Notes under the pieces: model-generated | What the model was told of the DNA's origin: nothing | The model's input: only the letters and a program-made list of their open reading frames with translations | Databases searched by the model: none | Part shown: piece by piece, positions 11,425 to 24,635 of the stretch | How the letters are laid out: the number at the start of each line of letters is the position of its first letter | How positions within the stretch are numbered: position 1 is the stretch's first letter | Source: Vermamoeba vermiformis | Lineage: Eukaryota; Tubulinea; Echinamoebida | Length of the DNA stretch: 64,000 nucleotides | Reading direction: 5' to 3' | Assembly: GCA_045837725.1 (NCBI GenBank) | Contig: JBEWZL010000064.1 | Span: 186,001 to 250,000 of the forward strand | Made by a program: the position numbers and the translations under genes

Positions 11425-13442
11425 TTATTGTTGGATGTCAATGTGCTCGTTCTCATTCATAACCATGCTCGCGAGCTCAGGGTTGACAGGATTGAGAGCA
11501 CTGTTGGGATTGACGACAATCACCTTGTCGTTGTTGCTGATCGACAGCTCTTTCATCTCGTCGAGCAGATCGTCCAATTGAATTTCAGGGAAGTCTTCGT
11601 CCTCGTCAATGTGATCCACATCCACCATCTCGTCCTCCGCGGGTTTTTGGGTCTGTCGTTGTTGGAATAACTTCTCAGCATTGGGCGCTTTGTACAGCTT
11701 GAGTTGCGAGCGCAAGTCAGGATCTTCTTCAATGTCCTGCAAGAACTGTTCGTAATCCATTTGAGCGCGCTCTTCTTTGTGCTTGTCTTTGCGCTCGAGT
11801 TGTTCCTTCTCCTTGTCGAGTTGCTTTAACTTCCAGTGACGGTTGTTCTTGCGTCGCTTGGCCGAGGCTGGGAAGGTCTTGCGCACGAGAATGACGTCAG
11901 GGATTTGATGCGTGCGTTGTTGTTGCATGGCCTCGAGATCGCTGTCGTTGAAGTTAGCACCGGCAAGATGGTAGCCCAGCACGGTGTCACCAGGCTTGAG
12001 CACGTGACCGAGGTGCGTGCGTGTGTGCCACTCAGTGCCGCTCGGATCCAAAAGACCAGAATTGCGGTCCATACGAATGACAGTGACTTCAGCCATCTGA
12101 TAGCGATTGACGGAGTTGGGCATGTGTTGGTGAGTGTGCGTGTCGTAGAAGTTGTTGATGGGCTCGACATTGACCACGTAGTATTCAATCAAACGATCGC
12201 GCGAGGCAATGGATCTGAACGGTGCTTGCCAGTACATCATGGAGTTCAACTCGCCCACTGTTGCATAGTCAGTTAATAATGGACGATAACACTATTATTA
12301 TTGTTCAATACATACTTTGCAAGGAGAGCGGATCCATAAAGTGCAACATATTGGACACCTTCCACACGAGCACAATAGGGCTGATACCACCCATGGAACG
12401 GGCCACTTTAATGGGCAAACAAGCGACGTCATCGCGACAGACAGGCGCAATCTCGACGGAGTAGGTGTGCTTGTAGGTGTAGATGTTGCTGCGAATGTCT
12501 TGACCAACAAGTTTCTTCGAGGTCTTGTAGCGGAGAGGCACGATGGACTGCAAGAAATCAACGAACTTGGCGCAGTGATTTTGTTGCTGGAAGAAGAAGT
12601 CGAGACCTTCAGGTGTCTCTTTGACTTGCGTGCAATGAACGTGCGCGTTGTGTCTGAGAATCATTTGTTCGAGCCAGTAGAATGTGCGCTTGTGCTCGAT
12701 CTTTTGACGGACTTGCGCGACTGAGTTCCAAGTGTCATCGGCAGCGAGTTTGTGACAGTCGGGACAATAGTAATTTTGAATAGTATATTCAACGATGAAT
12801 GCTTGTTGGAGGATCGTGGATGTGAAAACCTGTCCAATAATTAGCGTCCAGATTAATTAGCAAAAGCTATGATTATACCTCTTTTTGGACAGTTAATTTA
12901 AGCTTTAATCTTCGCGAGTGCGGTTCAGTCCAAACGAATGACGCATCCACCAAGCGGACTTTGTTCAATCCACGAACTCGGCGCAAGCAGTAAGACAATA
13001 ACTCTTTGCTTTCTAATTCGCATACCATCCATCGATTTGGTGGTTCAAGGTATCTGTCGAATTATTAGTAATTGTTAATAAATTAAGAAATGGATTTAGC
13101 GAGTCAGATCCACCGTTGAATGCATACCTCGCGCAGTTCTTGCACCACTGAACTGGAATTTGTTTGGTAATGCCATCGGTAATATCAACTTGAGTTTTAA
13201 TGCAATTGATGCACATGTTGGATGGATTTGGTGGGATCTGAAATAAATTGTAATTATTAGTTTCCAAATAAATATTTCAATCGCCGCACTAACATACCCC
13301 TGTACCACACATACAACAGATGCTATAAAGAAAACGGGTATTAATATTTGACAAAATAATCGTTCGATCAGATGCGATCGACTTTTCGATCGTGCACTTA
13401 CATCATCGAAGGAGTCACCTGGGCATCAAACATGCTCGCCAT
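11425..13442 (-). CDS. NMD3: NMD3, 60S ribosomal subunit export adaptor
   Basis: The start at 13442 splices to MASMFDAQVTPSM, then ICCMCGTG, then IPPNPSNMCINCIKTQVDIT and WCKNCARY. This is the family's N-terminal array of CxxC zinc ligands. The middle holds the NMD3 core (FFFQQQNHCAKFVDFLQSIVPLRYK; GTEWHTRTHLGHVLKPGDTVLGYHLAG). The C-terminus is acidic with Leu-rich stretches (LDDLLDEMKELSI) where nuclear export signals lie in known NMD3. The protein links the pre-60S particle to CRM1. Several introns are present. Together with LTV1 and FCF2, it makes three ribosome-biogenesis genes in this window. Confidence 0.95.
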
Positions 13443-13757
13443 TTTCTTGTGTGGTCTTCAGTAACTCTTTTGATGGAATAAGTTTCGAAAACAGAACTTC
13501 CAACAAAAGCTTCGAGTCAGTCACGTGCTTTTTCCAGATTCGAGAAGAAGCGGAGAGTTACGAGGAAATATGACGAAAGAAGGAAATTATGTTTCTTTCA
13601 TTGCCAATTGTCGTTGATCCGAACCGCTTGTAGATGTAAAAGAAAAAGCTCTAATCTCATCATCTCGTCGCCTGCTTTTCTCAGTCTCAGGTTTTGTATT
13701 TTGCTTTAATTTGGTATAATTTTATTTCAAACTCGATAATAATTTCGGTGCAAAACT
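13443..13757. other. Intergenic region between NMD3 start and glucosidase II stop
   Basis: About 315 bp holding the NMD3 promoter side and the 3' flank of the glucosidase gene. It has T-rich tracts. I see no conserved ORF, tRNA or other RNA gene. Confidence 0.5.
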
Positions 13758-16700
13758 TTACAAAGTGATAGTGATGTCCCAATCAGCAGCAATCTGCAAG
13801 CCTGTACGACGGATAATGAGGGATTGTTGAGTGCTGTCGTAAGTGAATTCGAGAGCGCGGTCTTGGTGTTTGACAGCAGTGGGACTCTTCTTCAAACCAA
13901 TGACAATCACGCGCTCCACTTGATTCTTCACAGTATAGGAGCCCTTGTGAACAGCCAAGGCAGAGAGTCTGTGCTGATTGGCTGAACGCACAGTGTAGTT
14001 GAAGGCACGAACGAGGTACTGACCCTGCTTGTAGTTGAAGGTCTCACCGTCGTCCAAGTAGAGCTCACCAAAGGACTTGGAATTTTGATCCAAAGCCACG
14101 ACGAGCGTGTAAGGGTCTTGCTTCATTTGAGTCGATGAACGGCGCTGACGATCTTGACGAGGAATAATACCACCACCGCGCAAGAATGCAGGGATCTTGT
14201 CAAGAGGAGTGGGAACGGAGATTGACTGGCCACCTTGGTGTGCCTCGTAGGTGTCGTAGTCGTACCAGATCTGTTGTGCACCACCGGGCAGGTAGACGTT
14301 GATGGAGCTCACGTCGCTCTCAGTCACGGGCTTGCCAAGGAGATTAGAGCCCAAAAGTACCGTGTCTTGAATGCCAAACGTTTGAGCGTCAGAAGGGAAT
14401 TCAGCCCAGAGAGGTCGGAGTGGGGCCACACCTGTCTGTTCGGCGTGGTGGAAGAGCGTGTACCAGTAGGGCAACAAAGAGTAGCGCATGCGAAGAGCAT
14501 TGCGAATGTGAAGAGTGTACGGCTCACCAAAAATCCAAGGCTCACGTCGCTTAGTGTCAATGTGTGCGTGGCCACGGAAGAATGGGTAAAATACAGCGGC
14601 TTGATTCCAACGAGTCAAGAGCTTGGCATCAGGGTCCTTGAAGAAACCACCGACGTCAGCACCGCAGAATTGAATGCCGGAGATGGAGAGTGAGAGCAAC
14701 ATGGGCAGCGAGTCACGCAAATGTCCCCAATCGGCCAAGTTATCACCAGTCCAAATGGCACCATAGCGTTGAGATCCAGCGAAGAAAGCACGTGACAAAA
14801 CGAAGGGACGAGTGTTCTTGTGAGGATCACGGCTGACAAGACCTTGAGCAGTTGCCATGTGTTGATAAAATCCGTAAATGTTGTGCACATCACGGTGCTC
14901 CACATCACCCCAGTGCTTAGCATCTTTGTGCATTGTAATTTCAGGGCCGTTGAATACTGAAGGCTCATTCATATCGTTCCAAGTAAAGAGGTTGGGAGTG
15001 GAGTACTTGTACTTGTCGTAGGCAAACAGACTCGCCCAATAGTCGCGCACTTGCGGATTGGTGAAGTCGAGCCACGAGGAAGAGCCAGGCCAGCACCAGC
15101 CCTCGTAGTCGTTGTTATTTGAATCCTTCACGTAGAGGCTTTGAGATTTAGCCTCTGAATGCACATAATAGTTGTCGTCGCGCTTGATGTGCGGGTCAAT
15201 GATCGTCACCATCTAGTAGCACGTGTCAGTCATTCATTTGATCTGTAAATTGTATCTTACCTTCTTGCCACGGGCAGTGAGATTGGCGAGCATGACATCG
15301 GGGTCGGGGAACTTGTCGTTGTTCCAAGTGAAGTACTTCTTGTTGTCGGTGTGCTCAATGTCCAACCAGATCACGTCGTAGGGCATGTCGTGTTCATCAA
15401 AGCCCTAAAAGACAAGGACTAAGTAACAAATACAACAGCAATAAGTATATCAACACGAACCATATCGACTTCGTGCACCTCTTGCGAAGTGCGGTAGTTC
15501 CAGCGGCATTGGTGATAAGCGACAGACCACATGGGAGGCAAGGCTTGAGGGCCAGTGATGAGCTTGTATTGGCGGAAGACATCAACAGGTCTAGGGCCGA
15601 GCATGATCCAGAGGTCTACAATGCCGCTCTCACTCATCCAGTGCGTGGCTGTGGACTTATCAACTTGTTCGACGTCAATCCACATTTCAGAGGAGTTGAG
15701 CCAGAAAATGCCCGTGGACTTCTTCTCGTTGTGCGCAAACATGACTGGAACACTGCCATAGAGGGCCATGGTCTGATCGAGCTCATATTCGAACACGTCC
15801 AAGTTGTACAAGCGGTACGGATCTGAATTGATTCCTTCACCCCTGCACGTGAAACAAGTTAGTGACGTTAGCTCGCGGGGCAGGGCACAACATACTTAGT
15901 GGGTTTCAAGGCGAAGTTGGTGGCGTGTTCAGGAATGCCGTACACGTGCATCGTGTTGGGGAAAGTGACGTCCAAGCCAATGGAGCTGGGACCTGTGATG
16001 ACGTGTCAAACGCTTTACTCGTCGCCAAAAATATCGTGCTCTGCTTACCGTGGGGCTTAGAGTCCTTGTGCGAGCCAAAGTGCTCTTCCCATGCATTGTT
16101 CATGTCGATAGAAGGCACGTGTTGTTGAGGAGTGGATTCAGCTTCGGGATTGGTTGGTGTATCAGCGGCCCCAGTGTTCTGAGCGTACACATCTGAATAG
16201 GCCTTTTCCAAGTCTTCAGCCTCCGTGTCGTCAATCTGTTGATATTCGTGCTTTTCAGTGCTAGATGAGGGGCTTGGTGCTGCGGGCTCGGCCTTCTTTC
16301 TTAATTCCTCGAAGTAGAATAAGCCACGCTGGTTAAATGATACACGAATATCTTGTCCGTCTTGCAAGTCAATCTTCAATGATTTAGGGTCGATTTTGAA
16401 TTTTAAATTTTTTTGTTCGTCCAATCCAAGCTCAAATGTAGAGGGATTGAATGAAGTGAATGGGACCTCCTGTAAAGAGTTCTCCATTACTACGTCCTTG
16501 ACCTCATATCGTTGTTTGAGCGGGTTCTGCTCGTTAATTTTGATCCTCAACACGTCATCGGTGTATCTGATAATATCGAGTGTAAATTGTGTCTTGGAGC
16601 TTCGCTCTTCAATTTTAGCTGAAAATGTAGCGCCATTTAATTGTGCAGAGTCAGGCACGATGTAATAATCGAGCAGACCATTCACAAAGTTGCGTTGTCT

Positions 16701-16802
16701 GTTGCAGAAGCTGCTTTGGCTGCATGTTTTGAATTTTGACCGATCCACTGCTAGCGAGAAGGCCACCAGTGTCGTTAATAACAATAATATAGATAGCTTC
16801 AT
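13758..16802 (-). CDS. GANAB: Glucosidase II alpha subunit (GH31), ER N-glycan trimming
   Basis: A signal peptide opens the protein ([20 protein letters not shown]), so I placed the start at 16802; 38 in-frame codons further upstream are unlike a leader. The mature N-terminus has the family [13 protein letters not shown]. The catalytic barrel carries [10 protein letters not shown], with the GH31 nucleophile Asp, and [20 protein letters not shown] followed by FCGADVGGF, as in glucosidase II. A beta-sandwich C-terminus ends at 13758. The length, about 940 aa, is normal. The enzyme removes glucose from N-glycans in the calnexin cycle. There is no KDEL, which fits retention through a beta subunit. 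Several short introns occur near 15230, 15430, 15870 and 16020. Confidence 0.96.
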
Positions 16803-17057
16803 TATTGTTCGATTATGGTCGACTCTTTGCATGCAAAATGACAAATTATAAATTTGTCCGCAAACTTTTTTTTGCAATATTTTCATTGACAAATTGATGA
16901 CAGTGCAACGTCTCATTTAAGCACAATAATATTTATTTGTATTATAGTAGAGTCTTGTGCTTATCAAAGTATATCGAAGTATTGTTTTTGGATGTATTAT
17001 TTGTAAATAGTGTGTACATAGTAGTCGATTAGAACATTATTATATCAGCATAACAAT
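16803..17057. promoter_or_regulatory. Divergent promoter region, GANAB/ATG13
   Basis: A 255-bp AT-rich gap separates the two start codons and must serve both genes. It has long A/T runs. I see no defined box. Confidence 0.4.
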
Positions 17058-18998
17058 ATGGCCGATGATTCAAGGCAATTTAGAGAACAAACGCATGGTC
17101 TTATTCGCGAGACCATAACGAAAATTGCACAAGTTGTCGTTCAATCTCGAATCACCTTTGGCCGTGAAGTTAAAACTACAGAAAATTATTGGGTAATTTA
17201 TATATACTTTAATATAGCCACATTTATTTTTTGTTTACAATTCTAACGAACTCCTGCATTTTAAAAATAATTATAATTAATTTTGTTAACTTGCTTGGTT
17301 GTCAGTTACACATCGTGGTCGATGAAATAGAACAAGTCTCGAGGCAGCTTAGTGCATGGCGCAACAATGTATATTTACCGCTGCGCATCAAAATATACTT
17401 CGAAGACAAAAAAGACTCTGAGTCAGCAATTCTGCTCGAAGAATGGAAGATCTCTTTTGAGGCCATGTAAGTAACAGCGAGTCAGTGACTTCTATTGGCA
17501 TATAATAACACATCATAGAACATTCGAGTCAGATACTAAACGAATAGAAGTCGGCACATTGAACAAACGACTCGTGTTGCAAATCCGTGCGTTGTACAGC
17601 TATTTACGCATGATGCCCGCGTACAAGTTATTCCGAGACCGCATCAGACAGAAGAACACGAGCTATCAACTCAATTACAAATTCACACGCCCTGATCAAT
17701 CTTCTGGGGCTGCTGAATTCGGTGCAGGCAAGTTGGATCTGTCATTACAATGCAATTACAATGTAGTTACATTCTAACTCATCACATAGCCGCACTATCG
17801 TCCTTCAATTTCCAAGAAATCAAGAGTTCGTTTGGCGTATTAAATGTCTCAGTTAAATACCGCAAAGACTTCACGCCACCACAGGTGAGTCACGTGCACT
17901 TCATTACTCGTTAAGCACGACTACTTACCATATTTGGAATAGCAAAACATACAGCAAGTGATCGTTGACAATTACAAGCCAGAACAAATCCCGCGCCGTC
18001 AATCGATGCCACCACAACCCATTCCAGTGCCTTCACCGGCCAACAACGTCAACACCAACAACGTAACGCCCTCACAGCCAATGAGCATCAACGCGCGCGT
18101 GAGTCCGCAAGACATTTACAATCGCAATCGTGATGCCGCGCAGAGTGCACCCATCAGCATACCACACAAACGTGACCGGAGTTATTCTGATATCCCGCAA
18201 CAGTCGCGACCGATCAACATGCCAGGACCCAGTCCTGGTCCTCGAATGCCCTTCATTGCCGAGCAGTCGGGGCCACTCAAATCACCGCAATTCCCTTCAG
18301 ACTTCGGTGTTGAGGCCACTCCTCCATTCTCCACCAATTACCTCTCCACATCGAGTGGTGCCGAAGGTCTCAATCGCTTCAGCAATGTCTCATCCACACC
18401 GCCCTTCAAAATGGCCTCACCACCCTCATCCATCTTCAAACCATTCAAGGCACGTGTCATCCAATTAATTGTATCTTCTGTGCTAATCTGTGTTTGTTCT
18501 GCAGAGTCCACGCTTCTCCTCGAGTACGAAGAGTTCCTCGGAGAAGTACACGCCCTTTCAGATCAACATCTCGCCATTCCGCGACTCGCCTTTGTCTCCT
18601 TCGCAGAGCAGTCAAGTACCGCTGGGCTCGAGTCCTGGCATGATCACACCGAGTCCACCTACTGGACCTGCGCTCAGTCCTTTCAATCCCATCTTCTACG
18701 ATGATAACGACATTCCCAATCTCGATCTCGATGACGATGTAAGTACTCGCTATATTGTAGCACCGTCAATACAGTACAACGTGCTAATTGAGTCACACAG
18801 CCTGCCTTTGGACTGCCTGATCATCAACTGCAAGATGAGCTGTCGACGTTTATTCAAGACTGTCAGCGCGCACCAAATCTCTCGGTGACTTCACGCCGCG
18901 AAACATTGAGCAATCAGATCAGCAATTTTGAGAAGATAAAAGATCTGTCTGAGCTCGATAAACTGCTCAATAACCTGCAACCGCAATTCAACATGTAA
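17058..18998 (+). CDS. ATG13: ATG13-like autophagy initiation protein
   Basis: The N-terminal part reads as an ATG13 HORMA domain: FREQTHGLIRETITKIAQVV, then WRNNVYLPLRIKIYFED, ILLEEWKISFEA, and LNKRLVLQIRALYSYLRMMPAYKLF (the family RxxYxxxRxLPAY box). A long Ser/Pro/Asn-rich disordered tail follows, as in yeast and animal ATG13, where it binds the Atg1/ULK kinase and is phosphorylated by TOR. The C-terminus reads FEKIKDLSELDKLLNNLQPQFNM and stops at 18996-18998. The intron at 18450-18504 starts with GCACGT: only this join keeps the frame (FKPFK to SPRFSS). I see no other ATG1-complex gene here. Confidence 0.88.
18450..18504 (+). other. GC-AG intron in ATG13-like gene
   Basis: The exon end AAG is followed by GCACGTGTCAT; the intron ends in TTCTGCAG after a GTGCTAAT branch-like site. 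Reading through it shifts the frame, so the GC donor is needed to reach the downstream coding exon. Confidence 0.75.
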
Positions 18999-19176
18999 TA
19001 TACTTCACCCTTTGTCAATAAACCGCGACCGTATTTGGAGCAATCAGTTGATTTTTCGTGAATTTCTCCTTCCTTTCAATGTTTCATGAACAAATTTTCA
19101 CTACGTCAGCCGGCTTTTTGGTTTTTAACCCCAAATCATTCCACCAAAACCACTGCAAGGGCAACAACAATTCAAT

Positions 19177-20182
19177 ATGCCTCGTACTGGAAAGGGCTCA
19201 TACGGCGTCTTGCGTCCAATGCTGACGCAGAAGAATTTATTGCTTAGTGCTTTTGTTATGTTCAGCTTGATTTTATGCTATCAACTAGGTACGTAATAAT
19301 TATTTAATTAAATAACATTTTTTTCTAGAGCACTAGCTTTACACAATAATTTATAATCAGAAGGCGAATTATAAAATAATACTGAAATTACCAGGCAAGA
19401 GATCCGTGGCAAAAGGAGCTGAAATTGCTTTTCATACAAATGGTGTAAAACTATTGAGCTGGGAACCGCGTGTATTTTTGTGGAGAAACTTCCTATCGCA
19501 GGAAGAGTGCGATCACATCCTGGACAAAAGCGCCAGCCTTGTAACTCGCTCGAAAGTCGCCACCCAAGGTAATTTGAACACTTGCACTTTTATAGGATCA
19601 ATCTGAAATTTTCGTTTTTTCTTGAATCGTAATTCGTTTCGGTTTTGTTCAATAACCCAAACTAACCTGGCGTGATCTAGATGGTAAAGGCACGGAAAGC
19701 ACTCACCGCACATCATACGGTGTATTTATTAGCCATTTGAACGACGATGAGATCGTAAAGGGAATTGAGAATCGGTAAGTAATTTGTCGAACAAGATGTC
19801 AATTACTTATTCCTCCTTAGCATTGCTGAATGGACTCATATCCCTGTTGAGAATGGCGAGACTATGTATTTGTTGCGATATGAAGAAGGACAAGAGTACA
19901 AAGCTCATCACGATTACTTCAGCGACAAAGCTAACATTGAGCGCGGAGGCAATCGCGTGGCCACAGTGGTCATGTACCTCGCTGAGCCCGAGAAGGGCGG
20001 TGAGACTTACTTCCCCAAAGTGGACCTCGAAGTGCCCGTGAAGAAGGGTGATGCAGTCTTGTTCTGGGACTACAAGCCCGACAACACCCCTGACGAGAAG
20101 ACCTTGCACTCGAGGCAAGCCAGTCATTAAGGGCACTAAATGGGCTCTCACCAAGTGGATTCGTCAGCGCAAATTCGCTTAA
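19177..20182 (+). CDS. Prolyl 4-hydroxylase alpha-type dioxygenase with a +1 frame break
   Basis: The N-terminus (QKNLLLSAFVMFSLILCYQL) is a signal anchor, giving a type II ER or Golgi protein. The catalytic double-stranded beta-helix follows: FLSQEECDHIL, then STHRTSYGVFIS, YLLRYEEGQEYKAHHDYF with the HxD iron ligands, and GGETYFPKVDLEVPVKKGDA. The distal iron-binding His (KTLH, 20107-20109) is present. After TCG-AGG-C at 20110-20116 the zero frame stops at 20128. One frame further on, GKPVIKGTKWALTKWIRQRK continues to TAA 20180-20182, the normal end with the 2-oxoglutarate-binding Lys. Sequence error, a real lesion and programmed +1 shift are all possible. It probably hydroxylates proline in secreted or cytosolic targets. 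Confidence 0.85.
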
Positions 20183-20308
20183 TTTGATAATACTCCGTGT
20201 GACACTTTGTCACCATTGTAAATTTTCAACTTTCGAATGTAATTAATAAAATTGCAAGTCAACCGAGTCAGGACAATTCACTATATTTATTCACTACTAG
20301 TCAGGTAC

Positions 20309-21440
<1,132 letters not shown>

Positions 21441-21598
21441 GGCTGAGTAGTGTTAATAGTCGTGAAAATCAACAAAGTGTTAAGTGTGCTGATGCGACGT
21501 TGACTAACTGATTTATTGGACACTGCAATTTTCCCAGCTTTCAACCAACGTCACCAGCACGTGCTCGCAAGACTAAGGCAGAATTCTAGAATTGTACC

Positions 21599-22818
21599 TC
21601 ACACTGGGAAGTCAGTGCGGTTGCGTCGTAGCACACTTGTTTGCACAAGAGGTGGCAGCTCGTTTAACACTTCTGAGGCTTCTTCAAAGTCGAATGATGC
21701 CGATTCCGTGACGGTTGTTTCGAGCATAAAGAATGGGTATTGCAGTGCCTATAGGCGAGTAAGTAACGACAAGGGGTACACTAAGTATGTAGTCTCACCT
21801 GTTTCGCAGTGGGTCGTTGAGCAGGGTCCAAGCTGAGCAAATCTCTGATGAGTTGTCGAGCCTCGGGACTGGCGTTAGGGAACAGTTCATCCCACACCCG
21901 CTCGTTCTTGGGAACAGTGGGCATGATCTCGAGCGGTAGTTTAAATTGTGCAGGCCATTCAGAAGGTGTGCCGAGCACTCGCAAAATAAGACGAATTTGG
22001 TCAATCTCGGTAGTACCTGGAAAGAGTGGCTTGTTCAAGTACAGTTCTGCCATTATAGCGCCAATAGCCCACATATCCACGGCCTTGGAGTACACTTTGT
22101 TATGGAACAACAGCTCAGGAGCACGATACCAACGTGTTGAACAGTACTCAGTGAAGGGAGGACCGTTACTGATGAACCGGGCTAGACCCTGGTGATCAAA
22201 CTGTTACACTTTGATGTTGACAGTAGATTCACGTACAAAGTCAGCGAGTTTGATGATACTTCCAGCTATCAATAAGTTTTCAGGCTTAATGTCGCGGTGC
22301 ATAAAGCCCAAGTCGTGCATTACTTCAACTCCTTTCAAGCACTGATACATTAGACTGCGTATCATACTTTCGGAGAGGGGGCCGTTCTGAGACTTGAGCA
22401 TGCGACAAAGAGTTGTTTCCATGAATTCGAAGACGAGGTAAAGGCGATCATTTTCTTTGATGACTTCAAGCAGCTGTGGGTGCTTTAGCGATAATTGATC
22501 CAATGAAGAGCAAAAATATCAATACCTTGACCACGTTAGTATGTTCTCTCATGTTCAGCAAGGCCTGAAAGAATGATTAGCAAAACGGATCCGTTTGCTC
22601 GGAGCAACGTACTACAACTTCTCGAAGCCGATAGCAGTCCTGAAAATTTGTAAACGTAGCATTCATCTTTTTAATGGCTACTTCTTTTTTGTTTGCCTTG
22701 TTGAAAGCTCGATAAACGACGCCGTAAGTTCCATTGCCTAATACCTTGAAAGGAGTTCAGAACTTAGCTGAACGGTTGCTTTTATTTGATATACCTCTTT
22801 GACGACAAATCGATGCAT
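21599..22818 (-). CDS. CMGC protein kinase, MAK/ICK/RCK-like
   Basis: The protein opens at once with the kinase domain (MHRFVVKEVLGNGTYGVVYRA). It has VAIKKM, the RCK-like LREVVALLNMREHTNVVK, LYLVFEFMETTLCRML and HRDIKPENLL. DF is split by an intron beginning GTACGT; the next exon restores GLARFIS. The activation loop reads PPFTEYCSTRWYRAPE, so the TxY site is TEY, the kind phosphorylated in RCK kinases. The C-lobe follows (AVDMWAIGAIMAELYLNKPLFPG; LLSLDPAQRPTAKQALQYPFF). A short tail ends at TGA 21599. In other eukaryotes RCK kinases act on ciliary length or meiosis; the usual long C-terminal tail is missing here. Confidence 0.87.
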
Positions 22819-23171
22819 ATTGGAGTCTGTCGCGTGGTCTTGTAGTGGCAGTAGAATGACGAATGAAGCTACAGTTTTTGGCCAGTACAAAAGAACGTCG
22901 GCGAAATTTCATGAAAGAGATGAAGTACGATGCGCGAGTGCACGATGATTGGTCAGTTAAGGGAGGTGAGGAAGTAGCTCAAGTGTAGGGCGAGAAGACA
23001 ATTACGGAAAGTATGAGATGCAGATATGATAGATAGAACGCGCAGATCTGAGCCAGGGTTCTAGCTTGTTGGTGCTTGCAGAGCGAGTAGAATACAGTCT
23101 CGTTTATTTATTGGCATGTTGTACTGCGGATGAGTCGAGAGAGTTGTAGGATTAGTGCTAAAGATCCTAAA
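22819..23171. other. Intergenic region between MAK-like kinase start and SR factor stop
   Basis: About 350 bp. The only open stretch is a 41-codon plus-strand ORF at 22863-22985 (stop 22986-22988), beginning MKLQFLASTKERRRNF, with no family match that I know. The rest looks like promoter and 3' flank. Confidence 0.4.
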
Positions 23172-24320
23172 TTACTTTCTAGGAGATCTAGAGCGCGATC
23201 GAGAACGCGATCTGCTTCTTCTAGAGCTTCGTCTATCGCGGCTAAACAAATACCAAAGGTTAACTTGACAAAAGCATATAATATAACGTACCTTCTGTCG
23301 CGTCTGTAAGGCGAGTAGCGTCTGCTTCTTCTGTCAGGACTGCGACGACGAGGGCTAACAGCAATTAATGAGCACGCTGCAATGATCAAGGGTCAACTTA
23401 CCTTCTTGAGCGTCTGCGGGGTGAAGGAGAGCGTCTTCTTCGTCTGTTTGGCACTGTTAGTACAGGTCGCGATTATCTTCTGAGTAGTTGTACTTACGAT
23501 GAAGAGCTACCATTGGAGTCGCGCGAAACATATTCAACAGTCAACACGCGGCCGTTGAACTAAATATAAGTTAGTAACTAATCTCTTTGCAAAACTAACA
23601 CTTACGTCGCTGCCGTTCAAGGCCTCCAAAGCCTTAATGGCGTCATCAACTTCTTCAAAAGTTACAAAGGCGAAATTTTTCTTGATCTCGACCTGAAGCA
23701 GGGTTGAACATCGATTGACAAGCAAATATATTAACTTACTGACGAGATAGCTCCATGAGCGCCGAATGCGTCCTTCAAATCATGGCGATTGGTGCGAGCA
23801 GGATCGAAGTTAACCACGAACAAAGTTTTGTTTGGTGTTTGGTTTGCTCGTCGCTCTTCTTCGCGTCTCTTAGCACGGCCTTCGCCTAATGATTATTTTT
23901 ATTAGTTAATTCTTAATTTGCGTGGCACTAAATAATTCAATCCGAAAATAAATATCGCGAAGGTAAATTGGTTACTTAAATTTGTAAAATTGACAATAAA
24001 TTATAAACTAATTACCTTTAGCTTTTTCAACTCTTAAACGACGTCCTTCTAAATCCAAGCCATCAAATTCTCTAATAGCGGCGTCCGAATCTCCACCATC
24101 TAAATAGACGAAAGCAAAACCATCCTTCATGTCTATTTATACAAGTAAGCGCGTTGTTTTAATTATTTAATTGTTTAGATTGTTAAATACCGATTTTCGA
24201 GACTTTGAATCCTTTATCTTCTAAAGCTCGCTCCACATCCTTTTCGGTTGCTCTGCGTGAGAGGTTGCCGAAGTAGAGAGGCTTAGTTTCCTCGTTAGTG
24301 GAGTGTTCTTCGTTACTCAT
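23172..24320 (-). CDS. SR splicing factor with two RRMs, plant RS-subfamily type
   Basis: The first RRM has KPLYFGNLSRRATEKDVERAL and GFAFVYLDGGDSDAAIREFDG, then RRLRVEKAKGEG. The second has KTLFVVNFDPARTNRHDLKD and NFAFVTFEEVDDAIKALEALNG, then LTVEYVSRDS. The C-terminus is an RS tail (RRSPDRRSRRYSPYRRDRR, ending RSRSRSRSPRK, stop 23172). The KTLFVxNFDPxRTxxHDL box and order match plant RS31/RS40-type factors from memory better than animal SRSF1/4/5/6. It should bind pre-mRNA and recruit the spliceosome, which suits this intron-rich genome. The RS tail is encoded in several very short exons. Confidence 0.87.
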
Positions 24321-24635
24321 CGTGTTCGTGCACTATGAAAGGCGCGTGAAATTGTTTCGTGATTTTTCGGTCGGCTGTTGTTGGTCACGATCGCGAAGCG
24401 CTTATTTTTCATTCACCGATTTTTCTCAAAAAAGGCAAACAGACGCGCTTCTAAAAGGTAAATCATGCTTCATTATATTCACTTCCGTGCGTACCTAATT
24501 ACGCGACAACGCTGTCGATCCGATCGCTTCGAGCCGGAGCGTTCAATTTTTTTATTACCCGAATTGCACCCAAAATCGGACATTAATTGCTATAATTTTA
24601 ACACCGCAGGGAATTAATTTTTATTTATTATCCAG
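24321..24635. promoter_or_regulatory. Divergent promoter region, SR factor/THADA
   Basis: 315 bp between divergent starts. The right half has a plausible 5'-UTR intron for the plus-strand gene (AAAAGGTAAATC at 24455-24466 to TTATCCAG just before the ATG at 24636). No other feature is visible. Confidence 0.4.

Noticed and set aside
23108-23389. 93-codon minus-strand ORF over the RS tail
   Set aside because: Wrong frame; the correct frame gives RS repeats ending RSRSPRK.
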